Assembly: GCA_036262515.1 (NCBI GenBank)
Contig: DATAIT010000039.1
Span: 1 to 49,327, forward strand
Reading direction: 5' to 3'
DNA from: Acidimicrobiales bacterium
GTDB lineage: Bacteria > Actinomycetota > Acidimicrobiia > Acidimicrobiales > GCA-2861595
DNA: 49,327 bases
A program made the translations under genes and the position numbers. The notes under the pieces are model-generated. The model made no database searches. It was not told the DNA's origin and was given only the letters and a program-made list of their open reading frames with translations. How positions within the stretch are numbered: the first letter of the stretch is position 1; every line of letters starts with the position of its first letter. Shown here piece by piece: positions 40,158 to 49,255 of this stretch.

Positions 40158-40919
40158 ATGACCGGAACCCTCGCATCGCCGGCGCCCGGCCTGCACGCCG
40201 TGGCCGCCCGCGCCGAGGGCGCCACCAAGCGCTACGGCTCTGGGGCCACCGCCGTGACTGCGCTCGACGACGTGACGGTCGGGTTCGCAGCCCAGGAGTT
40301 CACCGCCATCATGGGCCCGAGCGGGTCGGGCAAGAGCACGCTCATGCACGTCATGGCCGGGCTCGACACCCTCACGTCGGGCCGGGTGTTCGTGGGGGAC
40401 ACGGACCTGTCGGCTCTCGACGACCGCCGCCTCACCCAGCTGCGGCGGGACAGCATCGGGTTCATCTTCCAGTCCTACAACCTGGTGCCCACGCTGACCG
40501 CGCTGGAGAACATCACCCTCCCCTCCGCCCTGGCCGGCCGCAAGCCGGACGCGGCGTGGCTCGACTCCGTGATCGCCACCGTGGGTCTCGGCGACCGCCT
40601 GAGCCACCGGCCGAGCGAGCTCTCCGGCGGCCAGCAGCAGCGCGTGGCCGTGGCCAGAGCGCTGGCCGGTAGGCCGGCGATCATCTTCGGCGACGAGCCC
40701 ACTGGCAATCTCGACTCTCGTGCCGGTGCCGAGATCCTCGACTTCATGCGCCGGGCCGTGGCCGACCTCGGCCAGACCATCGTGATGGTCACCCACGACC
40801 CGGTCGCCGCCAGCTACGCCCAGCGGGTGGTGTTCCTCGCCGACGGACGCATCGTCGACGAGATGGAAGCCCCCACGGCCGAGCGCGTGCTCGACCGGCT
40901 CAAGAGCTTCGGCGAGTAG
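40158..40919 (+). CDS. ABC transporter ATP-binding protein (LolD/MacB type)
   Basis: A 253-residue ATPase from ATG 40158 with GGAGAG upstream. Walker A is GPSGSGKS (53-60), followed by F-I-F-Q-S-Y-N-L-V (Q-loop), L-S-G-G-Q-Q-Q-R (signature), I-I-F-G-D-E-P-T-G-N-L-D (Walker B) and M-V-T-H-D (H-loop). It partners the permease 5 bases downstream. Such pairs export peptides or lipids or act on the cell wall as mechanotransmitters. No adaptor or two-component gene is nearby to point to antibiotic resistance, so the substrate stays open. Confidence 0.95.
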   Translation: MTGTLASPAPGLHAVAARAEGATKRYGSGATAVTALDDVTVGFAAQEFTAIMGPSGSGKSTLMHVMAGLDTLTSGRVFVGDTDLSALDDRRLTQLRRDSIGFIFQSYNLVPTLTALENITLPSALAGRKPDAAWLDSVIATVGLGDRLSHRPSELSGGQQQRVAVARALAGRPAIIFGDEPTGNLDSRAGAEILDFMRRAVADLGQTIVMVTHDPVAASYAQRVVFLADGRIVDEMEAPTAERVLDRLKSFGE

Positions 40920-40924
40920 GCGCC

Positions 40925-43462
40925 ATGTTCCGCACCACGGTCAAGAACCTGGCCGCCCGCAAATTGCGCCTCCTCACCACCAGCCTGGCCGTCCTGCTCG
41001 GTGTGGCCTTCATGGCCGGCACCCTCGTGCTCACCGACACCATCAGCCGCACGTTCGACGGCCTCTTCACGGAGGTCAACGCCGGCACCGATGCCTACGT
41101 GCGCGGCAAGACCGCCTTCGACAGCGACTTCGGCGACCAGCGCCAGCGACTCGACGCCTCGGTGGTCGACGCCGTGCGAGGCGTTGAGGGGGTCGCCGTG
41201 GCCGAAGGCAGCGTCCAGGGCTTCGCCCAGGTGGTCGACAAGAAGGGCAACCCGATCGGCGACCCGAACATGGGCGCGCCCACGTTCGGGGCCAACTGGG
41301 GTGACGACGACGACCTCAACCCGTTCGAGCTGGCCGAGGGCCGGGCGCCGAAGGCGGACGACGAGGTGGTCATCGACCGGGCCACGGCGAAGGCCGGGAA
41401 GTTCTCGCTGGGCGACGCCGCGACCGTCCTCACCCAGGCCGGCCCGATCCGGGAGCACGTCGTCGGCATCGCCACCTTCGGCGGCGCGGACAGCCCGGCC
41501 GGCGCCTCGTTCGCCCTGTTCACCGAGGAGGCAGCCCAGAAGTACGTCACCGAGCCTGGCAAGGTCGACGCCGTCAAGGTGGTGGGCGAGCACGGCGTCG
41601 ACGACGCGGAGCTGGTGACCCGCATCCAGGCCGTCGTCCCTTACGGGGCCGAGGTGCTCACCGGAGCCGAGATCACGGCCGAGGACCAGAGCAGCGTGGA
41701 GGAGGGCCTCGGGTTCTTCAACACGTTCATGCTGGCCTTCGCCTTCATCGCCCTGTTCGTCGGCTCGTTCATCATCTACAACTCGTTCTCGATCCTCGTG
41801 GCGCAGCGCGGCCGCGAGATGGCCCTCCTGCGGGCCATCGGGGCCAGCCGCCGCCAGGTCCTCGGCTCGGTGCTGATCGAGGCGATCGTCGTCGGCACCA
41901 TCGCCTCATTGGTGGGCCTCGGCGCGGGCATCGGCGTGGCCGCCCTCCTGAAGGCGCTCCTGGCCCACCTCGGGATCGACATCCCTGCCGGCGGGGTGGT
42001 CCTCGGCGCGCGCACCGTCGTGATGTCGTTCGTCGCCGGCCTGGGCGTCACGGTGGCGGCGGCGTTCTTCCCGGCGCGGAGGGCGTCGAAGGTGCCGCCC
42101 ATCGCGGCCATGCGCGACCTGGCGGTGGACGAATCCGGTGGAAGTCGGCGGCGGGCGGTGGCCGGCTTGGCCGTCACCGGGCTCGGTGCGCTGCTCATGG
42201 CCAGCGGCCTGTTCGCGGGCGGCGCCATCTCGTCGGTGGGCATCGGCGCCACCCTCGTGTTCGTGGGCGTCGCCGTCCTCGGGCCCATCCTCGCCCGGCC
42301 CCTCAGTCGCGTCATCGGCGCGCCGCTCCCCCGCCTGCGGGGCATGCCCGGCACGCTGGCCCGGGAGAACGCGCTGCGCAATCCCAAGCGGACCTCGGCC
42401 ACGGCCGCCGCCCTCATGATCGGCGTGGCCCTGGTGGGCTTCATCACCATCCTGGCCTCGTCGACGAAGTCGTCGGTGGCGGCCGCCGTCGAGAGCTCGT
42501 TCACCGGTGACCTCGTGGTGGACTCCGGCAGCTTCGGCATCGGCGGGCTCGACCCCGACCTGGCCGGGCAACTGGCCGGCCTGCCCGAGCTCGCCGCCGT
42601 TTCGGGCCTGCGCATGGCGCCCGTCAAGGTCGACGGCAGCGGCGTCCTCCTGCCCGCGGTGGACCCGACGACGATCGAGCGGATCATCGACCTCGGCGTC
42701 ACCGGAGGGTCGGTGGAGGATCTCGGCGCGAACGAGATCGCCGTGCTCGACGACACGGCGAAGGACAAGGGATGGCGCCTGGGCACCACCGTGCCGGTCC
42801 TGTTCGCCGAGACCGGCGAGCAGCCGATGACCGTGGCCGCGATCTACACCGAGAAGGAGCTGGCCGGCGAATACCTCGTCGGGCTGCCCGCCTTCGAGGC
42901 CAACGTGGCCGACCAGTTCGACATCCAGGTGCTGATGACGGCGGCGGACGGTGTGAGCCTCGACGAGGCCCGTGCCGCGGTGGAACGGGTGACGGCCGGC
43001 TACCCGCAGGCGGAGGTGCGGGACCGCCAGGAGTACGTGGACGGCCAGACCGAGGAGGTCGACGCCATCCTCAACCTGATCTACGCCCTGCTGTCGCTCG
43101 CCGTGATCATCGCCCTCCTCGGCATCGCCAACACCCTGGCCCTGTCGCTCTTCGAGCGCACCAGGGAGCTCGGCCTCCTGCGGGCCGTGGGCATGACGCG
43201 CCGCCAGCTGCGCACGACCGTGCGGTGGGAGTCGGTGATCATCGCCCTGCTGGGGACGACGCTCGGGCTGGTCATCGGCATCGGCTTCGGGTGGGCCATC
43301 GTGAAGGCCCTGGAGGACGAGGGGCTCACCGAGTTCACCGTCCCCGGCGGCCAGCTCCTGGTGGTTGCGGGAATCGCGGCGGTAGCCGGCGTGGTGGCGG
43401 CCATCCTCCCCGCCCGCCGGGCGGCCAGGCTCGACGTGCTCAACGCCATCGTCGCTGTGTAG
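40925..43462 (+). CDS. Double-FtsX ABC transporter permease
   Basis: An 845-residue permease with two FtsX domains. The N-terminal helix (K-L-R-L-L-T-T-S-L-A-V-L-L-G-V-A-F-M-A-G) is followed by an extracytoplasmic domain, then three helices with G-R-E-M-A-L-L-R-A-I-G-A-S. After a linker with further helices comes a second extracytoplasmic domain, and then three helices with R-E-L-G-L-L-R-A-V-G-M-T. The last stretch (P-A-R-R-A-A-R-L-D-V-L-N-A-I) is typical. This ten-helix form is common in actinobacteria and is fed by the single ATPase just upstream. It converges on the frameshifted repeat gene, with 64 bases between. Confidence 0.94.
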   Translation: MFRTTVKNLAARKLRLLTTSLAVLLGVAFMAGTLVLTDTISRTFDGLFTEVNAGTDAYVRGKTAFDSDFGDQRQRLDASVVDAVRGVEGVAVAEGSVQGFAQVVDKKGNPIGDPNMGAPTFGANWGDDDDLNPFELAEGRAPKADDEVVIDRATAKAGKFSLGDAATVLTQAGPIREHVVGIATFGGADSPAGASFALFTEEAAQKYVTEPGKVDAVKVVGEHGVDDAELVTRIQAVVPYGAEVLTGAEITAEDQSSVEEGLGFFNTFMLAFAFIALFVGSFIIYNSFSILVAQRGREMALLRAIGASRRQVLGSVLIEAIVVGTIASLVGLGAGIGVAALLKALLAHLGIDIPAGGVVLGARTVVMSFVAGLGVTVAAAFFPARRASKVPPIAAMRDLAVDESGGSRRRAVAGLAVTGLGALLMASGLFAGGAISSVGIGATLVFVGVAVLGPILARPLSRVIGAPLPRLRGMPGTLARENALRNPKRTSATAAALMIGVALVGFITILASSTKSSVAAAVESSFTGDLVVDSGSFGIGGLDPDLAGQLAGLPELAAVSGLRMAPVKVDGSGVLLPAVDPTTIERIIDLGVTGGSVEDLGANEIAVLDDTAKDKGWRLGTTVPVLFAETGEQPMTVAAIYTEKELAGEYLVGLPAFEANVADQFDIQVLMTAADGVSLDEARAAVERVTAGYPQAEVRDRQEYVDGQTEEVDAILNLIYALLSLAVIIALLGIANTLALSLFERTRELGLLRAVGMTRRQLRTTVRWESVIIALLGTTLGLVIGIGFGWAIVKALEDEGLTEFTVPGGQLLVVAGIAAVAGVVAAILPARRAARLDVLNAIVAV

Positions 43463-43526
43463 TGACCTCGACGCACGAGAAGCCCGCGCCCGGCCAACCG
43501 ATCAGCACGAGCCCGCGGGACGGCTC

Positions 43527-45907
43527 CTACGCAGGCGCCATCCCCACGATCGGCTGGTTGAGCCGGACGGCTCCGGCCGAACCGTGGAAGGCGGCATCGA
43601 AGGCGAAGATGCCGCCGTCGGAGGCGACCAGCCAGTACCCCCGGCCATCGGGATCGGCGGCCATGCCGACGATGGGCTGGTTCAGGGCGATGGCACCGGT
43701 GGAACCCGAGAACGGCGCATCGAAGGCGAAGATGCCGCCGTCCGACGCGACCAGCCAGTAGCCGGTGCGGTCGGGGTCGGCGGCCATGCCGACCACCGGA
43801 CGGTTGAGCCTGATGGCCCCGGTCGAGCCGGCGAAGCGGGCGTCGAACGCGAACACACCACCGTCGCGGGCGACCAGCCAGTAGCCCCGTCCATCGGGAT
43901 CGGCGGCCATGCCGACGATGGGCTGGTTGAGCGTGATGGCCCCCGTCGAGCCTGCGAACACGGCGTCGCCGAAGGCGAAGATGCCGCCGTCGCGGGCGAC
44001 CAGCCAATAGCCCCTGCCGGTTGCCGTCGCCGCCATGCCCACGATCGGCTGGTTGAGCCGGGTCCCGCCCATGGAGCCGTAGAACCCGGCCTCGAAGGCG
44101 AAGATCCCGCCGTCGGCCGCCACGAACCAGTAGCCCCGGCCGTCGGGATCGCCCGCCACGCCGACGATCGGCTGATTCAGTGGCGTCCCGCCCGCCGAGC
44201 CCGAGAAGGGGGCGTCGAAGGCGAAGATGCCGCCGTCGCGAGCGGCCAGCCAGTAGCCCGGTTCGACGACTGCGAACCCCTGACCCACCGTCGCGTCACC
44301 GGCCGGGTTGGTGACGGCGACGCTGCGGGGCCCCAGGGCGGCGTCGGTGGCCACCGTCACCGTCACGTCGAGGCGGCCGGGGGCGACCAGGCGCACCTTG
44401 GTGACCGAGACGCCGGCGCCGAAGGCCACCTCGGGGGTGGCGGTGAAGTCGCTGCCCGTCACGGTGACCGTCCGGATCTCGCCACGCCGCAGCGTCGGCG
44501 GGTCGACGCCCGTCAGCTCGGGCAGCGCAAGGGTGCGCACGTAGGCGTCGATGGCGCTGTCCTGGTCCGCCACGTCGAGGCGGGCGAAGGTGGGGAAGGA
44601 CACGTAACGCCCGTCGCCGTTCAACGACGGCGCCCCGTTCGTGTCATCGGCCCCCTTGGCGCCCGCCTCCCCGGTGGCCCTGCTGGCCAGGACGGTCGTC
44701 TCGGCGACGAGGTCGCGCACGTACACGTCCCGGAAGCCGTCGTGGTCTGCGGGGTCGAGGTTGGCGGCGGCGGTCGTGAACCCCACCCGCCGGCCGTCGG
44801 CGCTGATGGCGGCCGAGTAGGTGGCCCCGAGCGCCTTGGCCCCCGTCGGCCCCGTCGCCCGGGTGACCAGCGTCGTGGTGTTGGCGACGAGGTCGCGGAC
44901 GTAGACGTCGCTCGTGGCGTCGACGTCGGTGCCGTGCAGGTTGGTGGCGAAGGTGGCGAAGGCGACGCGCGTGCCATCGCCGCTCAGCGCCCGCACGTCC
45001 AGGAAGCTGATGTCGTTCGCCTTGGCCCCCGTGATGCCGTTGGCCCGGGTGGCCAGCGTGATGGTGTTGGCGACGAGGTCCCGTACGTAGACGTCCTGCA
45101 CGGTGTCCGTGTCGGCCGGGTCCAGGTTGGTCGAGACCGAGAGGAAGGCCACGCGCCGGCCGTCGGCGCTGATGGCCGCCGGCGTCCCCCCGGCGTTCCC
45201 CTTGGCGCCGTTGGCTCCCGCGGCCCGGCTCACCAGGGTCGTGGTGTTGGCCACCATGTCGCGGACGTAGACGTCGGAGCCCGAGAGGGTGTCGGCCGGG
45301 TCGATGTTGGTGGCCGCGACACGAAGCTCACCATGCGCCCGTCGCCGCTGATCGCCGGGTCGTCGCCGCCGAAGTCGGACTTGACCCCCGCCGCCCCTGT
45401 CGCCCGGCTGGCCAGCGTGGTCGTGTTCGCCACCAGGTCGCGGACGTAGATGTCGGCGTTGCCGTCGGTGTCGACCGGGTCGAGCATGGCGCGGGACCGG
45501 AACGCGACCCACCGCCCGTCGGCACTGATGGCGGGCTCGTCGCTCGTGTCGTTCCCCTTGGCCCCAGTCGCCCCCGTCGCCCGGCTCACCAGCGTGTTCA
45601 CCCCGGTTCGTCGGTCGCGCAGGAAGATGTCCGGCGTCGTGTCGCCGTCGGCGGGGCTGAGGTTGGTGGCGGTGGACTGGAACGCAATGAAGCGCCCGTC
45701 GGCACTGATCGACGTCGTGCCAGTGGACCCATTGGCCTTGGCGCCAGCCAGCCCCGGCGCCCTGCTCTCGAGGGAGGTCGTCGGGGCGCCCACCGCCTGT
45801 GCCGGATCCGGGAGCGCGATGCCGGAGAACCCGAGGCCGAGCGCCAGCACGACGATCAGGGCGTGCCGGCCGGCCGCCGGACGACGGCCCGGCCGGGGGC
45901 GTCGCAT
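43527..45907 (-). CDS. Secreted two-part repeat propeller protein, broken by a one-base frameshift
   Basis: Read as one gene from ATG 45907 (signal peptide ending A-Q-A). Seven or so TolB/PD40-like repeats (S-A-D-G-R-x-V-A-F-x-S-x-A-T-N-L-D-P-A-D; D-V-Y-V-R-D-L-V-A-N-T-T-T-L) come first. An Ig-like domain follows (near T-V-T-G-S-D-F-T-A), then six GYW repeats. At about 45316-45319 the frame shifts: G-R-M-V-S-F-V-S continues in the original frame as junk, while A-A-T-N-I-D-P-A-D continues in another. One lost base restores the repeat exactly. Restored length is about 793 residues. A sequencing or assembly error is likely, though a real mutation is not excluded. It is last in a three-gene leftward operon and ends near a convergent permease. 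Confidence 0.8.
43530..44258 (-). repeat. Six tandem GYW-DGG-FAF repeats of 41-42 codons
   Basis: Each unit reads G-Y-W-L-V-A-x-D-G-G-I-F-A-F-D-A-x-F-x-G-S-x-G, then L-N-Q-P-I-V-G-M-A-x-D-P-D-G-R. Units are 41, 41, 42, 41, 41 and 37 residues long. The same unit, more diverged, occurs in the neighbouring amidase gene. Probably blades of a propeller. Confidence 0.88.
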
Positions 45908-45919
45908 CGGGTGCGCCGC

Positions 45920-47215
45920 CTACCGCTTCCGGCCGGGTTCGAATCGATAGCGCTCGACCGGCAGCCGGTCGCTGTAGAGGACGTACCCCCAGGTCGAGCG
46001 GTCAGCAGGGTCGCCCGTGCACTCGCCCCCGATGATGCGGCGCCGGCCCTGCTCCCACTCCCGGGACAGGGCGGCGTACACGCCCCGGAAGGGCGCATCG
46101 CCGAAGGCGAACACGCCGCCGTCCTCGGCGAACAGCCAGTACCCCTCGCCCGTGGGCGTGGCCGCGACGCCGACCACCGGCGCGTGGAGCACCACGTCGC
46201 CCATGGAGCCGTGGGCGCCCTTGTCCGGGAAGGCGAATGCCCCGCCGTCGCCGGCGGCCATGAGGTAGCCGAGCCTCCCGGCGGCCTGGACGGCGCAGCC
46301 GGCCCGGATGTCGGCCTGCAGGGACAGGCTGCTCACCGAGTCGTGGAAGGGCGCCGAACCGAAATTGAAGACACCGCCGTCGGCCCCGAAGAGCCAGTAA
46401 CCCCTGCCGTCGGGTGTGGCGGCCATGGCGGTGATCGGCCGGTTGAGGGTGAGCTGCCCGAACGGCCCCTGGAACTCGGCGTCGCCGAAGGTGAAGACGT
46501 GACCCTCCACGTCGACCAGCCAGTACCCCATGCCCGAAGGCGTGGAGGCGCCGCCGGCGACCGTCGGACCCCCCTTTCCGGCGCGGGAGCCGAAGAACTG
46601 CGTGCCGGTCGCGAACACCCCGCCGTCGGAGGCGACGACCCAGCCGCCCCCGCCGGGGCGGGGCATGAAGCTGACCGCGCCCGGAATACCGCCGGGCTCG
46701 AGCTGGGGCGTGACCTGCTGGAGGAACTGTGGCTTGTCCTGGATGAAGCCGAGCAGCGGGTCGCCCGGGCACTCGGTGCTGTGCCAGAACTGGTGCGGCC
46801 TGAGCTGGTCGCCCGACCCGTTGGCCCGGAAGTAGGCCAGCACGTCGTGCATGGCGGCCCGGGCCTCGTCGGTGAGGGGATCGCCCTTGCCGCTGAGGTA
46901 GCAGTGTGCGTAGTGGGTGCGGTTCCCCTCGTTGGTGCCCTGAGCGGCTGTGCGGACGCCCAGCCAGCGACCCTCGAACACCGACCCGTGCGGACAGACG
47001 ACGCTTGTATAGGCGATGTCGGCCCATCCACGCTTGTTCATGTGGAACTGCTGGATCCCCCGGACCTTGGCCGCACACGTGGAATGGGCGAAGGAGCCCA
47101 TCTGCGGGCCCTCGTAGTGAATGGTGTTGCCGAGCGTGGACTTGATGGCGGTGCGGGCGCGGGCGCCGGCCGCGCCCCACTCCTTCCTGGTGACGAGTCG
47201 ATCGGGCAGGGTCAT
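45920..47215 (-). CDS. PGRP/N-acetylmuramoyl-L-alanine amidase with GYW-type repeats
   Basis: A 431-residue protein from ATG 47215, which overlaps the stop of a 40-residue peptide gene (ATGA). Residues 1-165 form an Amidase_2/PGRP domain (V-T-R-K-E-W-G-A; N-T-I-H-Y-E-G with the first zinc His; F-H-M-N-K-R-G-W-A-D-I-A-Y; H-Q-F-W-H-S-T-E-C-P-G with later ligands). Repeats like those of the next gene follow (G-Y-W-L-V-D-V-E-G-H-V-F-T-F; G-Y-W-L-F-A-E-D-G-G-V-F-A-F). It would cleave the amide between MurNAc and the stem peptide. No signal peptide is visible, which is odd for a wall enzyme; another route or a missed start is possible. The downstream gene begins 12 bases later. Confidence 0.87.
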   Translation of the reverse strand: MTLPDRLVTRKEWGAAGARARTAIKSTLGNTIHYEGPQMGSFAHSTCAAKVRGIQQFHMNKRGWADIAYTSVVCPHGSVFEGRWLGVRTAAQGTNEGNRTHYAHCYLSGKGDPLTDEARAAMHDVLAYFRANGSGDQLRPHQFWHSTECPGDPLLGFIQDKPQFLQQVTPQLEPGGIPGAVSFMPRPGGGGWVVASDGGVFATGTQFFGSRAGKGGPTVAGGASTPSGMGYWLVDVEGHVFTFGDAEFQGPFGQLTLNRPITAMAATPDGRGYWLFGADGGVFNFGSAPFHDSVSSLSLQADIRAGCAVQAAGRLGYLMAAGDGGAFAFPDKGAHGSMGDVVLHAPVVGVAATPTGEGYWLFAEDGGVFAFGDAPFRGVYAALSREWEQGRRRIIGGECTGDPADRSTWGYVLYSDRLPVERYRFEPGRKR

Positions 47216-47334
47216 TGCTCGACCTCCTCGATCACGTCGTCCACGTGGTCCTCGAACGCCTCGTCGGGACCCTCCTCCTCGACCACCTCGGCGCCATCCC
47301 CGACGTCGGTGACCACAACAGGTCCATCGCCCAT
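47212..47334 (-). CDS. 40-residue, strongly acidic peptide
   Basis: From ATG 47334, placed 8 bases after GGGGGT (ATG 47349 is the alternative). The chain has 16 Asp/Glu and no Lys or Arg, with a Val-rich first half (G-P-V-V-V-T-D-V-G-D-G) and an acidic helix (E-D-H-V-D-D-V-I-E-E-V-E-Q) at the end. The stop overlaps the amidase ATG, so the two are translated together. A role as a partner or inhibitor of the amidase is possible, but no family was recognised. Confidence 0.6.
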   Translation of the reverse strand: MGDGPVVVTDVGDGAEVVEEEGPDEAFEDHVDDVIEEVEQ

Positions 47335-47643
47335 CACTGCTACCCCCATTCTCGAGCGCCGTCTGCAACGTAGAACGTCGCGCTTGGCGGCTTTGGGGTC
47401 AATGGGGGTGGCCCACCGGTTGTCGGGGGTGCCAGCTGCACCTCCACCTCGCGGGCGTCGGCGACGTCGGCGACGAGTTGTCTGCGGTGACCGACTCCGT
47501 TCGGTCATCGCTGCTCGGGCCGCTCCGTCACTTTGATCTGCCGGCAGCGCACGATGTGCTGCAGGAGCGCCATCGATGAGAACGTTCCTCTCGGGTCAAC
47601 CGTTCCGACCGTGCCGACGCCTAACAAGACGGCGGTCGCGGAA
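47335..47643. other. Intergenic region with a possible gene remnant
   Basis: No complete gene is seen. On the + strand a frame ending in TGA at 47577-47579 reads protein-like for about 40 codons (G-D-E-L-S-A-V-T-D-S-V-R-S-S-L-L-G-P-L, then L-P-A-A-H-D-V-L-Q-E-R-H-R) but has no start. It may be the tail of a decayed gene. The promoter of the leftward operon should lie near 47350-47420. Confidence 0.35.
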
Positions 47644-47907
47644 TCAGGCGTGAGCTACCACCTCACGTACCTCGACGGCTTCCAACGCAACCCCTTCCGG
47701 CACGGTCCCCGCGATCCGTTCGCTGGCAGCCCGGGCGGCGTCCTCGGACTCGAAAACGATCATGGAGAGCCCGGTGTTGTCCGCACGCGTCCAATAACCC
47801 GCTACGAACCCTGGTGCCTGTGAGACCTGAGGCACGACCTCATCTCGCAGGGCGGCCACTGCAGCCCCTTCTTCGGTGATCCTGACTTTGACGACAATCG
47901 CATGCAT
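47644..47907 (-). CDS. Small ABM/dimeric alpha-beta barrel protein
   Basis: An 87-residue protein from ATG 47907 (GAGGGGG upstream). The pattern suits a ferredoxin-like dimeric alpha-beta barrel: M-H-A-I-V-V-K-V-R-I, a helix (A-V-A-A-L-R-D-E-V-V-P-Q-V), G-F-V-A-G-Y-W, S-M-I-V-F-E-S-E-D-A-A-R-A-A-S-E-R-I, and a final strand A-L-E-A-V-E-V-R-E-V-V. Such proteins include antibiotic-biosynthesis monooxygenases and stress-response barrels. No catalytic residue decides between them. It is soluble and stands alone. Confidence 0.85.
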   Translation of the reverse strand: MHAIVVKVRITEEGAAVAALRDEVVPQVSQAPGFVAGYWTRADNTGLSMIVFESEDAARAASERIAGTVPEGVALEAVEVREVVAHA

Positions 47908-47970
47908 GACGCCCCCTCAGCTTCTGGATAGGAAGGTCCGCGAAGAGTAGCCCCGCCCCGAGGGAGGCCG

Positions 47971-48319
47971 TCATGACAGAGGTCCGCCGGTTCGCCGGTT
48001 CCAAGCTTTGGTGAGCAGCACCCTGCGGTTCGGCGCGCCGGACTTTGCGAAGATGGCCTTCAGGTGGTTCTGGACCGTGTGTGTTCCGAGACAACATGCT
48101 CTCGGCGATCCGGCGCGTGTCGGCGCCGGCGGCCAGGTAGACGAGGAGCTTACTGGCCACCTCGGGCCAGCCCACACCGGCCCACGACCGAGTAGCACCG
48201 GGCATGGATCGATGAGACCGTGCGCATACGGCCCGGCTCGTCGGCATGTCCACGCCGGCGTCGGCCCACAGCCGGGCGGCGTCGGCCTCGAGGCCGTGGA
48301 GTTCGTACTCGATGCGCAA
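47971..48319 (-). pseudogene. Frameshifted LuxR-type HTH regulator fragment
   Basis: Two overlapping frames combine into a LuxR HTH. One frame gives L-L-V-Y-L-A-A-G-A-D-T-R-R-I-A-E-S-M, and the other gives L-G-T-H-T-V-Q-N-H-L-K-A-I-F-A-K-S-G, which is the recognition half. Removing one base near 48088-48097 joins them as I-A-E-S-M-C-L-G-T-H-T-V-Q-N-H-L with the spacing of a normal LuxR domain. Upstream of the HTH only about 45 residues are readable (from TTG 48319), with no receiver domain. It is therefore a broken fragment or a site of sequencing errors. Confidence 0.65.
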
Positions 48320-48400
48320 AGGAGCCCCAGCCGTGGGTCACAAGGGTATGCCGGCCCACGCGGCGGCGACAGGGCCCGCGTACTCGCCCTCCTCGGTTCT

Positions 48401-48673
48401 TTGGAGGCGCCCCACGCGACGACCTTCACCGTCGAGAACTCTTTCGTGTTCGTTCCAGACGATGCGAGCGGCCCGTCGTACTCGGGGCACTCGCAAACAC
48501 ATATCAGCGATAGGTTCATCGACGTGCCTGGCGTGCTCCAGTTCGAGAACACGATCATCGCCAAGGGCGACGACGGCTCTGTACTCCGGGTTCACGAGGT
48601 GGCCCGCGCGCTGATAGCCGAGGACGGAACACTCACCATCGTGTTCGATCGGGCCCGCTGCGAATCTGGTTAG
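48401..48673 (+). pseudogene. 5'-truncated fragment of a secreted-type protein
   Basis: A 3' coding piece of about 90 residues reads well: F-T-V-E-N-S-F-V-F-V-P-D-D, then S-D-R-F-I-D-V-P-G-V-L-Q-F-E-N-T-I and V-L-R-V-H-E-V-A-R-A-L. It ends I-V-F-D-R-A-R-C-E-S-G. No good start or signal peptide exists: TTG 48401 has no ribosome site, and upstream lies the antisense LuxR fragment. The missing 5' half suggests decay, rearrangement or errors. Confidence 0.5.
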
Positions 48674-48697
48674 CACCCCGCCGGGCGCTGCGGTCGG

Positions 48698-49162
48698 TCA
48701 TCGCGCAGCCGAAGCGCCCGCAGGCGGGCACCTGCCTACGGGAAGACGTTCCCTGATTCGAGAACCTTCCCAGCCCCGCGCCGACCGGGCCATCACCAGG
48801 TACACGGACCATCCGGGTCGGGCCAGGGAACTGGCCTCCTTGCCGATCTTCACGGGCCCGACGTCTCCGGACAGCCACAAGGCGCCGGGCTCCACCCGCT
48901 CGATCGTGAAGTAGTCCTCCACGATGTCGTCGTCGGCCAGATCCCCGTCATCCTTGGCGGCGCGCTGGGCCTGGTCGAACAGGAGCCGGGACAGCCGCTC
49001 GGCCCTCGGCAGGTCCCGGGCGGCGCTCGATCCGCGCTCGACCGCCTCGCCGGCGGCCGCCGCATCGAGGAAGCCGTTGGCCGCCATCCACTTGGCCAGC
49101 TTCTTGGTCACCGTGCCCGCCGCCCGCAGGAGATCCTCGCCCGCCATCACCTTGCGCACCAT
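48698..49162 (-). CDS. Hypothetical soluble protein
   Basis: A 154-residue frame from ATG 49162. The first 75 residues are helical (L-L-R-A-A-G-T-V-T-K-K-L-A-K-W-M-A-A-N-G; E-R-L-S-R-L-L-F-D-Q-A-Q). A beta part follows (Y-F-T-I-E-R-V-E-P-G-A-L-W-L; W-S-V-Y-L-V-M-A-R). The frame is open upstream and still reads L-G-E-F-L-G-Y-F before M-V-R-K, as if the true start lay further up but were lost, perhaps by a frameshift. The last 25 residues are Arg/Pro-rich and may be out of frame. No family was recognised. Confidence 0.6.
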   Translation of the reverse strand: MVRKVMAGEDLLRAAGTVTKKLAKWMAANGFLDAAAAGEAVERGSSAARDLPRAERLSRLLFDQAQRAAKDDGDLADDDIVEDYFTIERVEPGALWLSGDVGPVKIGKEASSLARPGWSVYLVMARSARGWEGSRIRERLPVGRCPPAGASAAR

Positions 49163-49235
49163 GAAGTAGCCGAGGAACTCGCCAAGGCCGAGGGTGTCAC
49201 GCCTTCTGTTGAAGTTCGGCGGTGGCCACTGCTGT

Positions 49236-49255
49236 GATCAGGCAGCAGCCTGATC
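49236..49255. terminator. Small hairpin at a stop codon
   Basis: GATCAGG (49236-49242) pairs with CCTGATC (49249-49255) around CAGCAG. It contains the stop codon of the leftward partial gene, so it may be its terminator, though no U-run follows on that strand. Confidence 0.35.

Noticed and set aside
43530-44258. Tandem repeats considered as a CRISPR or satellite array
   Set aside because: Units are about 123 bases, diverged, and in frame within a coding region; there are no short identical repeats with unique spacers.
43584-45449. Long plus-strand frame opposite the repeat protein
   Set aside because: It only reflects the periodic third-base GC of the repeats; its product is a low-complexity Gly/Asp/His-rich chain.
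47533-47823. Plus-strand frame of 96 codons
   Set aside because: It overlaps the well-formed minus-strand alpha-beta barrel gene and has no features of its own.
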